IMG/VR virus record: IMGVR_UViG_3300013094_000083
Coordinates: 1 to 48,490 of that record
DNA length: 48,490 nt
From: a virus
Reading direction: 5' to 3' (one strand)
Shown in pieces: positions 12,734 to 21,008 of the stretch; within the stretch, counting starts at the first letter, position 1, and every line of letters starts with the position of its first letter. Position numbers and translations under genes: made by a program. The notes under the pieces are model-generated. The model saw only the letters and a list, made by a program, of their open reading frames with translations. It had not been told where the DNA came from and made no database searches.

Positions 12734-13374
12734 TTTTGAGCCCGTCTACGATCAATATTCCATCCACCATTTACTACAAAATTTTCTGCTTTTTTAAGAT
12801 TAAAATACATCTCATTATTTACAAATGTTTCATGATTTCTTTTAAGAAGATCTGGGTTGCTATTAATAGTTTGTGAAGGTCCCAAGGGTGCGTTTACTTC
12901 TATAGAACCATTGACATATCCATCTTTAATTGAAGAACGCATCATTCTTTCATAGTAATCATTATCTTCAAAGTAAATTGGGTAATAGTATTCATCAAAT
13001 AATCCTACATTTCTTACAACATCTTCACCAATTGTAAATGCACTCCAGCCTTCCGTGGTCATAACAAGCTTGCCTTTATCACTAGCATTATGAAGTTGCT
13101 CAAGAGATCCTGGAATCCAATGTGTGTCTGCGGAGGAATACATCCAATATTCTTTAAATGGATAAAGCTTAATACCTAAATTCCATGAACCTGACATTCC
13201 TAAATTGGACGGGAGATTAAGAACTCTTACATTCAAATCTGCTCTCTTAGGAACATAATCTTCTTTACCATTATTTATAATTAGAATCTCTTCTATTGGA
13301 TAATCAATTGTATTTAGATTTTCATCCAGCAAATCATATCTATTTAATACTGGTATTATCAATACTGGTATCAC
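12721..13374 (-). CDS. GT2-family glycosyltransferase
   Basis: 217 residues. GT-A fold signs: VLIIPVLNRYDLLDENLN (about 3-20), VRVLNLPSNLGMSGSWNLG (about 49-67), an acidic SSADTHW (about 81) in the DxD position, and FDEYYYPIYFEDNDYYERM (about 125) with the ED catalytic base region. No membrane segment, so it is cytosolic. The acceptor could be phage DNA, a virion protein or host material; not determinable here. GTG start overlapping the previous stop (TAGTG). Confidence 0.85.
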   Translation of the reverse strand: MIPVLIIPVLNRYDLLDENLNTIDYPIEEILIINNGKEDYVPKRADLNVRVLNLPSNLGMSGSWNLGIKLYPFKEYWMYSSADTHWIPGSLEQLHNASDKGKLVMTTEGWSAFTIGEDVVRNVGLFDEYYYPIYFEDNDYYERMMRSSIKDGYVNGSIEVNAPLGPSQTINSNPDLLKRNHETFVNNEMYFNLKKAENFVVNGGWNIDRRRAQNWQL

Positions 13375-13547
13375 TACTTAGTCCACTTTCTAGGTTTCTT
13401 AATTAATTCAAATCTTTCCAACGCCCGTTGAATTGTCATATGAGAGCATTTAGCTTCCATAGCCATTTGAAGAACAGTTTTCTTTTCGGTAACATATCTT
13501 TTCATTACCCACTCTTTGCTCTCCCAAAGTTTTGTACTTTTAGCCAT
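13374..13547 (-). CDS. 57-residue helix-turn-helix protein
   Basis: A short gene with a near-perfect start signal, GAGGAGG then TATA then ATG. Protein begins MAKSTKLWESKEWVMKRYV and ends KKPRKWTK. The middle (EKKTVLQMAMEAKCSHMTIQ, about 21-40) reads as a helix-turn-helix of the resolvase/small-regulator type. Basic overall, so probably DNA-binding. It sits ten bases after the RuvC-like gene and couples by TAGTG to the glycosyltransferase. Confidence 0.8.
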   Translation of the reverse strand: MAKSTKLWESKEWVMKRYVTEKKTVLQMAMEAKCSHMTIQRALERFELIKKPRKWTK

Positions 13548-13556
13548 TATACCTCC

Positions 13557-14114
13557 TCACACAACTTCATTAACTGCATACCATGCTATCCCCGCCGCAT
13601 CAGCGACATTATCATTTTCAGTGTCAACGCCCAATGTTCTCGCAAAGTCAATCGTCCTAGACTTTCTAATGTCTCTGATTTTTGCCTTGTACCAGTTTTC
13701 AGACTTTCCTGGAAATTCATCTTTAACCGCCTGCTTTTCAGCTTTTGTAAAATTTTTGTTGCCTAAGTAAGATTGCCAGGTTATGGGATGAACTTCAACA
13801 ACCTGAACATTATCACTAAGTAACTCTCCCATTATAGCACCGAATACGTATGCCATCTTCATTCCAGTTGCAACTGATCTTACAGAAATGGCAGCTTCTA
13901 TTACAACAAAATCAGTGTCAAGTTCGTTTTTAAAAGCTTTCATCTTACGTTTTGCGTCAAGTATTCTTTCATAGACATCAGAGCCTTCGAATGTGATTTC
14001 TCCCCATTTAACAGGTTTCTTTTCAGACATTAAGCAAAAAGCGATGCTATTTGTGCTAGCATCTATACCCAAAACTTTATGTGCAGTTGGACGAACTAAT
14101 TTAGCCAGAGACAC
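13557..14114 (-). CDS. RuvC-like Holliday-junction resolvase
   Basis: 185 residues, RNase H fold. Acidic motifs in order: VLGIDASTNSIAFCLM (about 14-29), FVVIEAAISVRS (about 67-78), and DNVADAAGIAWYA (about 168-180), matching RuvC's four-acid catalytic set. It cleaves four-way junctions formed in recombination or replication so DNA can be packaged. Overlaps the zinc-finger gene above by 14 bases and is part of a dense recombination run with RecA and a Cas4-like nuclease. Confidence 0.85.
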   Translation of the reverse strand: MSLAKLVRPTAHKVLGIDASTNSIAFCLMSEKKPVKWGEITFEGSDVYERILDAKRKMKAFKNELDTDFVVIEAAISVRSVATGMKMAYVFGAIMGELLSDNVQVVEVHPITWQSYLGNKNFTKAEKQAVKDEFPGKSENWYKAKIRDIRKSRTIDFARTLGVDTENDNVADAAGIAWYAVNEVV

Positions 14115-14388
14115 GTTTTACCATTTCTACAAGCTGTTTTCGCTCTTCTTCTTTTTTAGCACTTACGCACTTATCACATATATTAGTTTCATTATATCTA
14201 CTAAGGATTACGTTACAGCCTTTTGATTTACAAATTCTTTGCTTGCCCGCTAGCCTAGCTTTTTTGTCATAATATGCTTGCTTTAATTTTGCATTAGTTG
14301 CAGTACGACAGCATTCATCAGAACAATATTTTTGATTGTGTGTTTTAGGTGTAAAATCTTTACCGCACTCTTCGTAAGCACATATCAT
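14101..14388 (-). CDS. double zinc-finger protein
   Basis: 95 residues with two metal sites: CAYEECGKDF / YCSDECC (N-terminal half) and CKSKGCNVIL / NICDKC (C-terminal half). Between and after them are Lys/Arg/Glu-rich helices. Similar tandem ribbons occur in phage genomes near resolvases, but no activity is known. It overlaps its neighbours by 4 and 14 bases. Confidence 0.7.
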   Translation of the reverse strand: MICAYEECGKDFTPKTHNQKYCSDECCRTATNAKLKQAYYDKKARLAGKQRICKSKGCNVILSRYNETNICDKCVSAKKEEERKQLVEMVKRVSG

Positions 14389-15170
14389 TTTTCAAGCACC
14401 AAAGGTTCTATATAAACTTCACCTAAATCTTTTTTATCTGCCCAGCAAACTTTCTTGACAGGGCATCCCTTACATGCCCACTGCGATTTAGTAAATGTTC
14501 TTTCTGGCAAAGTTCCAGCTTCATGGGCAGCATATACTTTACGCATCCAATCCCAAACTCCATTAATCAAGTCTGTATTCTTTTCATCCATATTAATTGG
14601 TATAACAAGAAAACTGTTGTCATTTTTATTCTCATAAAAAAAGAAACCTTGCTCTGCCCCACGGATTTTCATGTAATGCAAAAGTTGAACTTTATGATAT
14701 GGAAGACCTTGCATCTCTGCTTGTCTGATATCAAAAATTTCTTGCTTGGCAGATTTTACTTCACCAATTACTTCTTTGCCATTCCATTCTATAATTGTGT
14801 CTGCAAATCCTCTAATTGGCGGATCATCGTGGGTAATTTCAACTTCATTTGCTTTGAAGACTGCTGTTTTAGCAAAGTTTTTCTGTATCCGATCATGGAC
14901 ATACGTACCATTATCCATATTAGAGACGCCCATAGCATCGGTTTCATTTTCAAACTCAGCACCAGTAAAAGCAATGAACCAATATCTAGGACAGTTACCG
15001 TTACCATAGCCAACAGAACTAGGAGCAAAAGTCTTTTTTTGGGTAAATTCATTTGGTCTTTTTCCACTTAATACTGCCTCCTCGTACATCTCTGCAAATT
15101 TAATTGGATCAAATCCATCTGGCACAGCCATCTTTTGAAACTTTAAATTAGCTATTAAATCTCTGCCCAC
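14385..15170 (-). CDS. Cas4/RecB-like PD-(D/E)XK nuclease with Fe-S cysteines
   Basis: 261 residues. Nuclease core: PPIRGFADTIIEWNG (catalytic Asp, about 118), VIGEVKSAK (E-x-K, about 131), then the QxxxY-type helix YHKVQLLHYMKIRG (about 153). An upstream Cys (NCPRYWF, about 60) and C-terminal ACKGCPVKKVC (about 238) give the four cysteines expected for a Cas4-type iron-sulfur cluster. Start GTG overlaps the preceding stop (TAGTG). It likely resects DNA ends for RecA-type recombination. There is no CRISPR array in the window. Confidence 0.85.
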   Translation of the reverse strand: MGRDLIANLKFQKMAVPDGFDPIKFAEMYEEAVLSGKRPNEFTQKKTFAPSSVGYGNGNCPRYWFIAFTGAEFENETDAMGVSNMDNGTYVHDRIQKNFAKTAVFKANEVEITHDDPPIRGFADTIIEWNGKEVIGEVKSAKQEIFDIRQAEMQGLPYHKVQLLHYMKIRGAEQGFFFYENKNDNSFLVIPINMDEKNTDLINGVWDWMRKVYAAHEAGTLPERTFTKSQWACKGCPVKKVCWADKKDLGEVYIEPLVLEK

Positions 15171-15286
15171 TATCTTACACCAATCCTTTTACCACAAGAA
15201 ACGCACATTATATATGTATTACCTGTAAATGGGCAAGATATGTCTTCTGTTTGGTGTTTGTGAAAGATTTTTTTAAATATATTCAT
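15170..15286 (-). CDS. 38-residue zinc-ribbon-like peptide
   Basis: A very short ORF starting MNIFKKIFHKHQTED, with cysteines in ISCPF and MCVSCGKRIG, a possible C-x9-C-x2-C metal site, and a basic end. Both junctions are one-base overlaps: TAATG with the gene above and TAGTG with the nuclease below. This exact fit between genes is the best evidence it is translated; it may mainly couple translation. Confidence 0.65.
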   Translation of the reverse strand: MNIFKKIFHKHQTEDISCPFTGNTYIMCVSCGKRIGVR

Positions 15287-15612
15287 TATGCTCCGTATCT
15301 TGCAGAATACTTTAGAGCATCTACTAGTCTATTTATAGCTTCTTCAGCTGTGTAATACACGTTCTTCTTTTTAGAATTCTCCCCGCCTTTTTCAAAGGTG
15401 GTGTAGTAGCGTGACATCATGGCAAACTTAGCACCGAGTGCTTGCATCTTTACAATAAGGTCGGGAGCTTTAGATGAAGGAACATCTGGCTTAGTAATAA
15501 GCTTAATAATCAAATCAAGAGCATAGTCTAAATCAGGGTCATTCATGTACGATTTCATATCATTGAACTCTGTAAGTTCGCTGATCAATTCAATAACTGG
15601 TTTTTCTGTCAT
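15286..15612 (-). CDS. helical hypothetical protein near recA
   Basis: 108 residues, helical, no cysteines: MTEKPVIELISELTEFND at the start and AEEAINRLVDALKYSARYGA at the end. It resembles a small protein often found beside RecA-type genes in phage genomes, but I cannot name it. Overlaps the upstream gene (ATGA) and the downstream one (TAATG). Confidence 0.6.
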   Translation of the reverse strand: MTEKPVIELISELTEFNDMKSYMNDPDLDYALDLIIKLITKPDVPSSKAPDLIVKMQALGAKFAMMSRYYTTFEKGGENSKKKNVYYTAEEAINRLVDALKYSARYGA

Positions 15613-15791
15613 TCAAGAATTCTAACTACGAATTGGCATGGGTCTCCGCCCGCTTCCCATTCTTGCTCTTCTTCTTCAGTAATGGGCGGGATACCGTCAT
15701 GTGTCGCACAGACAACATTGGAAATCCAACCACGATTTACTCCGTTTTCAAACCAAATTTGAAACTCATCAACATTTGTTTCATCAATCAT
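15609..15791 (-). CDS. 60-residue acidic hypothetical protein
   Basis: 60 residues: NVDEFQIWFENGVNRGWISN, then PPITEEEEQEWEAGGDPCQF. It is strongly acidic, with one CATHDG motif and no clear fold. It fits tightly between neighbours with 4- and 8-base overlaps. This kind of short acidic protein recurs in actinophage genomes without a known role. Confidence 0.55.
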   Translation of the reverse strand: MIDETNVDEFQIWFENGVNRGWISNVVCATHDGIPPITEEEEQEWEAGGDPCQFVVRILE

Positions 15792-16092
15792 TATGTGTCT
15801 CCCAACACTCTACCATTTGTTCAAATAAAGCCCATTCAATTACAGCAAGTCTAGTCTTTTGACCTGTTCCTCCGAGTATAAGTTTAAGTACTGGGTACTT
15901 TTCACGTGATACTTTGAAAGTATCCGTACAAATTTTAGACCAAATTGATTGGCTAATGGATATTGACTTTTCATACTCTTTGTAATCAACCACGAAATCA
16001 TGCCAGACTGCATCACCCTTTTGATAATCACCACGTCCAGAATTCTTTTGAGCTTTAGCACCATCTCTTTTAACTTCCCCACGCTCTGACAT
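15784..16092 (-). CDS. possible Hjc-like PD-(D/E)XK resolvase
   Basis: 102 residues. NSGRGDYQKGDAV (about 17-29) followed by FVVDYKEYEKSISIS (about 33-47) resembles the archaeal Hjc/phage resolvase pattern (GRG..KGD..D..VD.K). The Asp then D-x-K spacing fits a PD-(D/E)XK core, and the C-terminal helix (RLAVIEWALFEQMVECW) is hydrophobic. Its location between RecA and the nucleases supports a recombination role. A motif-level guess; it could equally be a catalytically inactive DNA-binding protein. Confidence 0.5.
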   Translation of the reverse strand: MSERGEVKRDGAKAQKNSGRGDYQKGDAVWHDFVVDYKEYEKSISISQSIWSKICTDTFKVSREKYPVLKLILGGTGQKTRLAVIEWALFEQMVECWETHND

Positions 16093-16289
16093 TAAATAGA
16101 TACCGCTGAATCATGACCTTGACTACAAACCCACTTTAACTTGCTGTGTGCTCTGTCAATATATCCTTCGTAAACAACTTCATTGCATTCTTTATTTTGA
16201 CAGGCAAACGAACCGCTTGCTGGTTCCATTGATTGCAATGGTGGATTTACTTTTTTGATACCATTAAGAAAATTTTCAAGACTTGTCAT
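16092..16289 (-). CDS. zinc-ribbon hypothetical protein
   Basis: 65 residues starting MTSLENFLNGIKKV; I chose this ATG because GGAGAGATTT sits directly before it, inside the end of recA, rather than an ATG further up. Metal site: FACQNKECNEVVYEG, then KWVCSQGHDS (C-x4-C ... C-x3-H). TAATG couples it to the next gene down. Confidence 0.65.
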   Translation of the reverse strand: MTSLENFLNGIKKVNPPLQSMEPASGSFACQNKECNEVVYEGYIDRAHSKLKWVCSQGHDSAVSI

Positions 16290-17274
16290 AAATCTCTCCT
16301 TGTAACTTTTCAACAATATCTGGGTTAGCTCTAAGATATTCTACAGTCTTTGCACGACCTTGAAATCTTTCTTCTCCAACTGTGTACCAAGCACCGCCCT
16401 TTTGGACTATGCCCATCATTTCTGCTGTATCAAGGACTTCTCCAACAGAGTCAACTCCAAGAGCTTCCCCTTGATAGTAAAAGTCGTATTGACCTGAAAG
16501 ATTGGGGGGACCAAGCTTATTGTAGTCAATGATCCAGTTAACTGGTCTGCCAACTCTTTGTTCAATAATCTTGTCGCCAACTTGAACACCAGATTTGATT
16601 GCATTTGCTTCAGCTTCCGAAGACCAGAGTTTGATGACGGTAGAGGAGAAAAACTTAACCGCCATACCCCCTGTTGGAATGTGTGAAGCATGCATACTTC
16701 CGAATTGATTTCTTTGTTGCGAAATAAGAACGAGTAGCGTATTCTTATTGGCATAATTAAGCATTTTGACTGCATGTGTCATATCCTTTGCTTCTGCACC
16801 AATTTGCTTGGTGTCTTCTAGTTTTTTTAAATCTGTACTATCTTTTTCAAAATAGATAGCGGGTAATAGAGCAGAAATTGAATCTACAACAATAACATCA
16901 ACTCCAGCTTCCATAAGTTGCTGTGCAACGTCAACCATATCGTTAATTGTTTTAGCAGGCGAATAAATAAGTTTGTCTGAATCTACACCTAACTTTGTTG
17001 CCCACGCAGGATCGTAAGATGCTTCTGCATCAATCCAAGCACAGGTCTTGCCATTTTTTTGAGCTTCTGAAATCATCTGCAAACAAAAAGAAGATTTACC
17101 AGCAGATTTATTGCCCCAAATAAGAACTTGGCGACCAAAACCTAGCCCACCTTTAAGAGCCATGTTAAGGCCAATACTAGGTGTCTTTTGCTTTTCTACT
17201 TCTACTTTTGTTGCTAACTGTACCCTTGCTCTTGTTTTTGGGTCTAGCTTTGCTAGAATCTCTTCCGTTATCAT
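16276..17274 (-). CDS. recA: RecA-type recombinase
   Basis: 332 residues. Walker A IWGNKSAGKSSFC (about 52-64), Walker B VDVIVVDSISALLP (about 123-136), LISQQRNQFG (about 187) for the L1/L2 region, and a typical C-terminal portion. It is shorter than bacterial RecA (about 350) and of the phage type. It forms filaments on single-stranded DNA and exchanges strands, working with the SSB, Cas4-like nuclease and RuvC-like resolvase nearby. The start overlaps the small gene above by about 100 bases; a later start would remove the conserved N-terminus. Confidence 0.9.
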   Translation of the reverse strand: MITEEILAKLDPKTRARVQLATKVEVEKQKTPSIGLNMALKGGLGFGRQVLIWGNKSAGKSSFCLQMISEAQKNGKTCAWIDAEASYDPAWATKLGVDSDKLIYSPAKTINDMVDVAQQLMEAGVDVIVVDSISALLPAIYFEKDSTDLKKLEDTKQIGAEAKDMTHAVKMLNYANKNTLLVLISQQRNQFGSMHASHIPTGGMAVKFFSSTVIKLWSSEAEANAIKSGVQVGDKIIEQRVGRPVNWIIDYNKLGPPNLSGQYDFYYQGEALGVDSVGEVLDTAEMMGIVQKGGAWYTVGEERFQGRAKTVEYLRANPDIVEKLQGEIYDKS

Positions 17275-17431
17275 GTAAGCTCTTCTCTAACTCTATTGCT
17301 AACTCTTTAATCTGTTCGTTACGGCTGGTCACTAATAAATCTATTATGTTATAGATTGCCTTTTCATCTTCTGCTCTAATGACCAAAAGATATTCGTTCT
17401 CCGTACCTTTAAGTATGTAGGACTGAGCCAT
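17177..17431 (-). CDS. small protein with basic tail overlapping recA
   Basis: 84 residues. The first half is a compact alpha/beta unit (YILKGTENEYLLVIRAEDEK) and the second is highly basic (KARPKNKSKGT, SRSRKAK). No ribosome site; TATAAT ends eight bases before ATG, so transcription is probably leaderless. The last third overlaps the start of recA in another frame. Function unknown; a nucleic-acid-binding tail is likely. Confidence 0.55.
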   Translation of the reverse strand: MAQSYILKGTENEYLLVIRAEDEKAIYNIIDLLVTSRNEQIKELAIELEKSLHDNGRDSSKARPKNKSKGTVSNKSRSRKAKDT

Positions 17432-17450
17432 ATACTTATATTATACCGTA

Positions 17451-17708
17451 TTATTCAGATTCTTGTTCTGTATCCTCTGTTACTACTGGTGCAGGGGCAT
17501 CAGCTAATGTAAATGTTATAGCCTTTGTCTCTGGGTCTTGATTTACTGCAATGCTCTTGCCTTCATAGCTTTGTAGTAAAGTTTCAATTGGAACTGTTAC
17601 TGCATCTAGAGTAGCAATAATTGATGCACAAATCTGCTCAATACTAATATTGATATTATTATTTTGTGGAGCATCTGTTGCAGTCACATCTGTTGTCTCT
17701 TCAGTCAT
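17451..17708 (-). CDS. Thr/Ala-rich hypothetical protein
   Basis: 85 residues, acidic at both ends (MTEETTDVTATD and EDTEQESE), with a central helix (QICASIIATLDAVTVPIETL). Nothing recognised. It lies directly after the polymerase gene: the polymerase's upstream stop/start region reads TAATG at 17708, with AAGGAGGTGATTT before it, the best ribosome site in the window. Confidence 0.55.
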   Translation of the reverse strand: MTEETTDVTATDAPQNNNINISIEQICASIIATLDAVTVPIETLLQSYEGKSIAVNQDPETKAITFTLADAPAPVVTEDTEQESE

Positions 17709-20700
17709 TAAATCACCTCCTTGATAAATAATGTACCGTCGTCCATCTTTGCAATGGCGGGGTCACAAATGCTACCCGCCTGCATTTTACCCAAAGCTTT
17801 TGTATATAACTTTGGGAAAGCTATCACACGCTCTAAATTCTTATCTGCATCAGATAGAATAATGTGAGCCATCATCTTATTTGCTTTTGTCTTATAATGT
17901 GTGAAATCTAAGACAAGTCTTTTTCCGTTATCAATCTTCAATTTGTCCCTATATAACCATTGTACAAAAGGATCGTCTATTCTGTCAACTACATCCTGAA
18001 TTGTGACATATTTGTGGATACGGTTATCTCCCACCAAGAAGAAATACATCATTCCTGGCTCAATCTGAGTATTGACCTCATGGAAAATTCCCACCGAACC
18101 TGTATCATCAACAAGCTCAACACGAGCCCAAGTAGGACCTTTCTTGATAGACTTAACCATAGCCAGAAGCACGAAGCAGCCTTCCTCAAGAAATTCTTCT
18201 AACGGGTCAACCTGTGCCTTGATTGTAGGACTTAGCTTGCCTGTGTCAAACTTTGGAATACCAAGATACTCGTAAAGATTTTCATTTTCATTTCCCTTAC
18301 GCTTGTTATCTGGAAATGCTGCAGCACCAATCATGTTAATTGAATCTATAGCTCTTGAATTAATACCGCTACCTTTAACGCCAGCTTTTTCAGTAAAATC
18401 TTTATAAGAACTAAATGGACGTAAAGCAACAATTTTGCTACCAATATTGTCAGAAATATATTTAATATTTGATAAACCAAATCTAATTGAATTACCTTGA
18501 ATACTAAAACCTAACTCAGACTCGTTGATATGCGGGAGTAATACTTTAATGCCCAACCGCTTAGCCTCAAGTAAATAATCCGTCCTGGCATCCGTGTCTT
18601 TTTCATTCTTGAGAATGGCAAGCATAAACTCAAGAGGGTAATAATATTTAAGCCAAGCAGTGTAATAAGACAACATAGAGTAAGCAATAGCGTGAGAACG
18701 GTTAAAGGAATAACCCGCATGAGCTTCAAAGTCATGCCATAATTTGTCTGCATCCTCGCTCGTAATATGCTTACTCGCACCTTGAATAAACTGGTCTTTG
18801 TAAGCATCAAATTCACTCGCATCCTTTTTCTTACCGATAATCTTGCGAACTTTATCAGCATCCGCCCAAGACATACCACCAAGATGAACGCAGGCTTGCA
18901 TAACCTGCTCTTGGTATATAATAACACCGTATGTACGTTCTGTAAAATCATGCATGATTGGGTGAGCGTAGGTAACCATTTCTTCACCCTTCTTACGGCG
19001 AATATAGGATCCTCCGACAGTATTCATAGCACCTGGTCGTACAAGTGCGTTAGATGCTGCAAGGTCCTCAAAAGTGCTCACACCCATTTTCATAAGAAGA
19101 TTTGTATAAGGTGTTGCTTCAGCTTGGAACACACCCTTGGTGAATCCGCTGGAAAGCATTTCATAGACCTTAGAATCATCAAGCTTTATACTTTTAAGAT
19201 CAACAGTTTTCTTTTTCATATGCTCAATAGCAGTTAAAGTATCATTAATTACTGATAAAGTTTTAAGGCCCAATACATCTAGCTTAATCAAACCTAGATT
19301 AGCTGTTTGCTCCATGTCGTAAGCAACAACGGGAATACGTCCTGAAACCATGTTGTCTGGGTCTTTTCGAGTTTTAATTGGAACATATTTGCTAATATCA
19401 TCTTTAGCAACCACAACTCCAGCGGCATGCATACCGTTTGAACGAATACGACCACGAAGTTGAGATGCAAACTTTACTACCTCTGGATATTTATCTCTAA
19501 ACTCTTGTGTTGATGAACTGGTCTCAAACTCTTCAAAAGTTTCAACAGACTTCAAAGCCTTGTTTACTTCACCTAGCGGAATTAAAAATGCTCTTGCAAC
19601 ATCTCGGACAACACCTTTATCCTTAAACTTTGTATAAGTAGAAATAGAAGCAACATGCTTAAACTTTTTCTTTAGGTAATCTTTTACCTCGCCACGACGA
19701 CTATCCATAAAGTCTGTATCAATATCAGGGAAGTCATTACGCTCAGGATTAATAAATCTAAAGAACAAAAGGTCAAATTTGATTGGGTCTACATCTGTAA
19801 TACCCAAAAGATAACAAACTAAACTTCCAGCAGCGGATCCTCTGCCTGGGCCAACCAAGATTTTGTTTTCTTTTGCCCAACCCACCATATCGCTAACAAC
19901 AAGGAAGTAACTAGAAAAGTTTTTATCAGCAATGACTTGAAGCTCTTCTTGGAGTCTTTCTTTATATGTCTCATTGTCTAATCCCATTTCTACTAGAGAC
20001 TTTTCACACATTTCTTTCAGTGTTTTTAATGCATTCTTTTTTGGTACTGGTAGCAGGTCAAGGTTTTCATGAAAATCATACTCTTGTACCTTATTTGATA
20101 TCTCTACTGATGATTCGTAGATATCTTTTCTTGTGACCCCCGCCTTTTCAAAGTCCAATACAATCTCATCATAGGATTGAATATAAACGTTAATGTCAGC
20201 GAAACTAATAGGGCGGTCGGGATATAAATGATCAAAGCGATCAATGACATTACTATGCTGACGACCACTTGTGTAGTCTGCATCTTTGTTTTGCGTTGGT
20301 TTTGTTGAGAGGATGAGGAGTAACTCTTCCAAATCCCTCTCCTCTTTCTTTGCAAAATGACAATCTCCCGTAGCAACTGGCTTCACCCCAAATTCGTCTG
20401 CTAATGCAAGCAGAGCTGTATTTAAACTTTCTGGATTGTGTGCTTGAACTTCAATGTAAAAGTCTTTGTCAAATCGTTCTTTAAACATTTTGACATACTC
20501 TCTTGCTTTATCATTATCTCCACGCTCAATTGCTTTAGAGATAAGCCCATTCATACAGCCAGACACTACAATTATACCGTCACCAAATTCCCAAAGTGCC
20601 TCTATGTCAATGCGGGGTTTGTGATAGTATCCTTCTGTCCAAGCAATCTGTGACAGCTTCTGCAGGTTCTTTAAACCGTCATCATTCTTTGCAAGCAGAA

Positions 20701-20983
20701 TAATGTGGTTATACAAGGAAGTATTGTCATCTCGTTTTGCCACTGCTCTTTTATCAAAACGGTCTGTAGCTGAGATATAAGCTTCTAGACCGAGTATAGG
20801 CTTCATGCCTAATTCTTTAGCGGCGATTTGCATATCTCTATGAGATGACAAAGTTCCGTGATCGGTGATAGCTAAAGATGTCTGACCTTGGTTTTTTGCA
20901 GCCTCAAGCAGTTCATACGGAGTATTAAGTCCGTCCATAAGGGAGTAATGGCTATGAACATGAAGATGTACAAAGTCAGACAT
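17708..20983 (-). CDS. dnaE: DNA polymerase III alpha subunit (C family, DnaE type)
   Basis: 1091 residues, slightly shorter than bacterial DnaE. PHP domain at 1-270 with all expected metal ligands visible: HLHVHSHYS, ITDHGT, GLEAYI, YNHIILL, SGCMNG, GDCHF. Catalytic palm: PDIDTDFMDSRRGEV (about 415) and KLDVLGLKT (about 570). Fingers: RPGAMNTVGG, YQEQVMQ, HDFEAHAGYSFNRSHAIAYS. C-terminal OB-fold (ARVELVDDTGSVGIF, about 970). This is the phage replicase; an intact PHP domain suggests built-in proofreading because no separate exonuclease subunit is seen. No clamp or clamp loader is present, so host ones are probably used. Confidence 0.95.
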   Translation of the reverse strand: MSDFVHLHVHSHYSLMDGLNTPYELLEAAKNQGQTSLAITDHGTLSSHRDMQIAAKELGMKPILGLEAYISATDRFDKRAVAKRDDNTSLYNHIILLAKNDDGLKNLQKLSQIAWTEGYYHKPRIDIEALWEFGDGIIVVSGCMNGLISKAIERGDNDKAREYVKMFKERFDKDFYIEVQAHNPESLNTALLALADEFGVKPVATGDCHFAKKEERDLEELLLILSTKPTQNKDADYTSGRQHSNVIDRFDHLYPDRPISFADINVYIQSYDEIVLDFEKAGVTRKDIYESSVEISNKVQEYDFHENLDLLPVPKKNALKTLKEMCEKSLVEMGLDNETYKERLQEELQVIADKNFSSYFLVVSDMVGWAKENKILVGPGRGSAAGSLVCYLLGITDVDPIKFDLLFFRFINPERNDFPDIDTDFMDSRRGEVKDYLKKKFKHVASISTYTKFKDKGVVRDVARAFLIPLGEVNKALKSVETFEEFETSSSTQEFRDKYPEVVKFASQLRGRIRSNGMHAAGVVVAKDDISKYVPIKTRKDPDNMVSGRIPVVAYDMEQTANLGLIKLDVLGLKTLSVINDTLTAIEHMKKKTVDLKSIKLDDSKVYEMLSSGFTKGVFQAEATPYTNLLMKMGVSTFEDLAASNALVRPGAMNTVGGSYIRRKKGEEMVTYAHPIMHDFTERTYGVIIYQEQVMQACVHLGGMSWADADKVRKIIGKKKDASEFDAYKDQFIQGASKHITSEDADKLWHDFEAHAGYSFNRSHAIAYSMLSYYTAWLKYYYPLEFMLAILKNEKDTDARTDYLLEAKRLGIKVLLPHINESELGFSIQGNSIRFGLSNIKYISDNIGSKIVALRPFSSYKDFTEKAGVKGSGINSRAIDSINMIGAAAFPDNKRKGNENENLYEYLGIPKFDTGKLSPTIKAQVDPLEEFLEEGCFVLLAMVKSIKKGPTWARVELVDDTGSVGIFHEVNTQIEPGMMYFFLVGDNRIHKYVTIQDVVDRIDDPFVQWLYRDKLKIDNGKRLVLDFTHYKTKANKMMAHIILSDADKNLERVIAFPKLYTKALGKMQAGSICDPAIAKMDDGTLFIKEVI

Positions 20984-21008
20984 TTTTATCTTTTCTATTA
21001 GTTAAAAA

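Noticed and set aside
16416-16775. 119-codon minus-strand ORF within recA
   Set aside because: Out-of-frame shadow of recA with no ribosome site.
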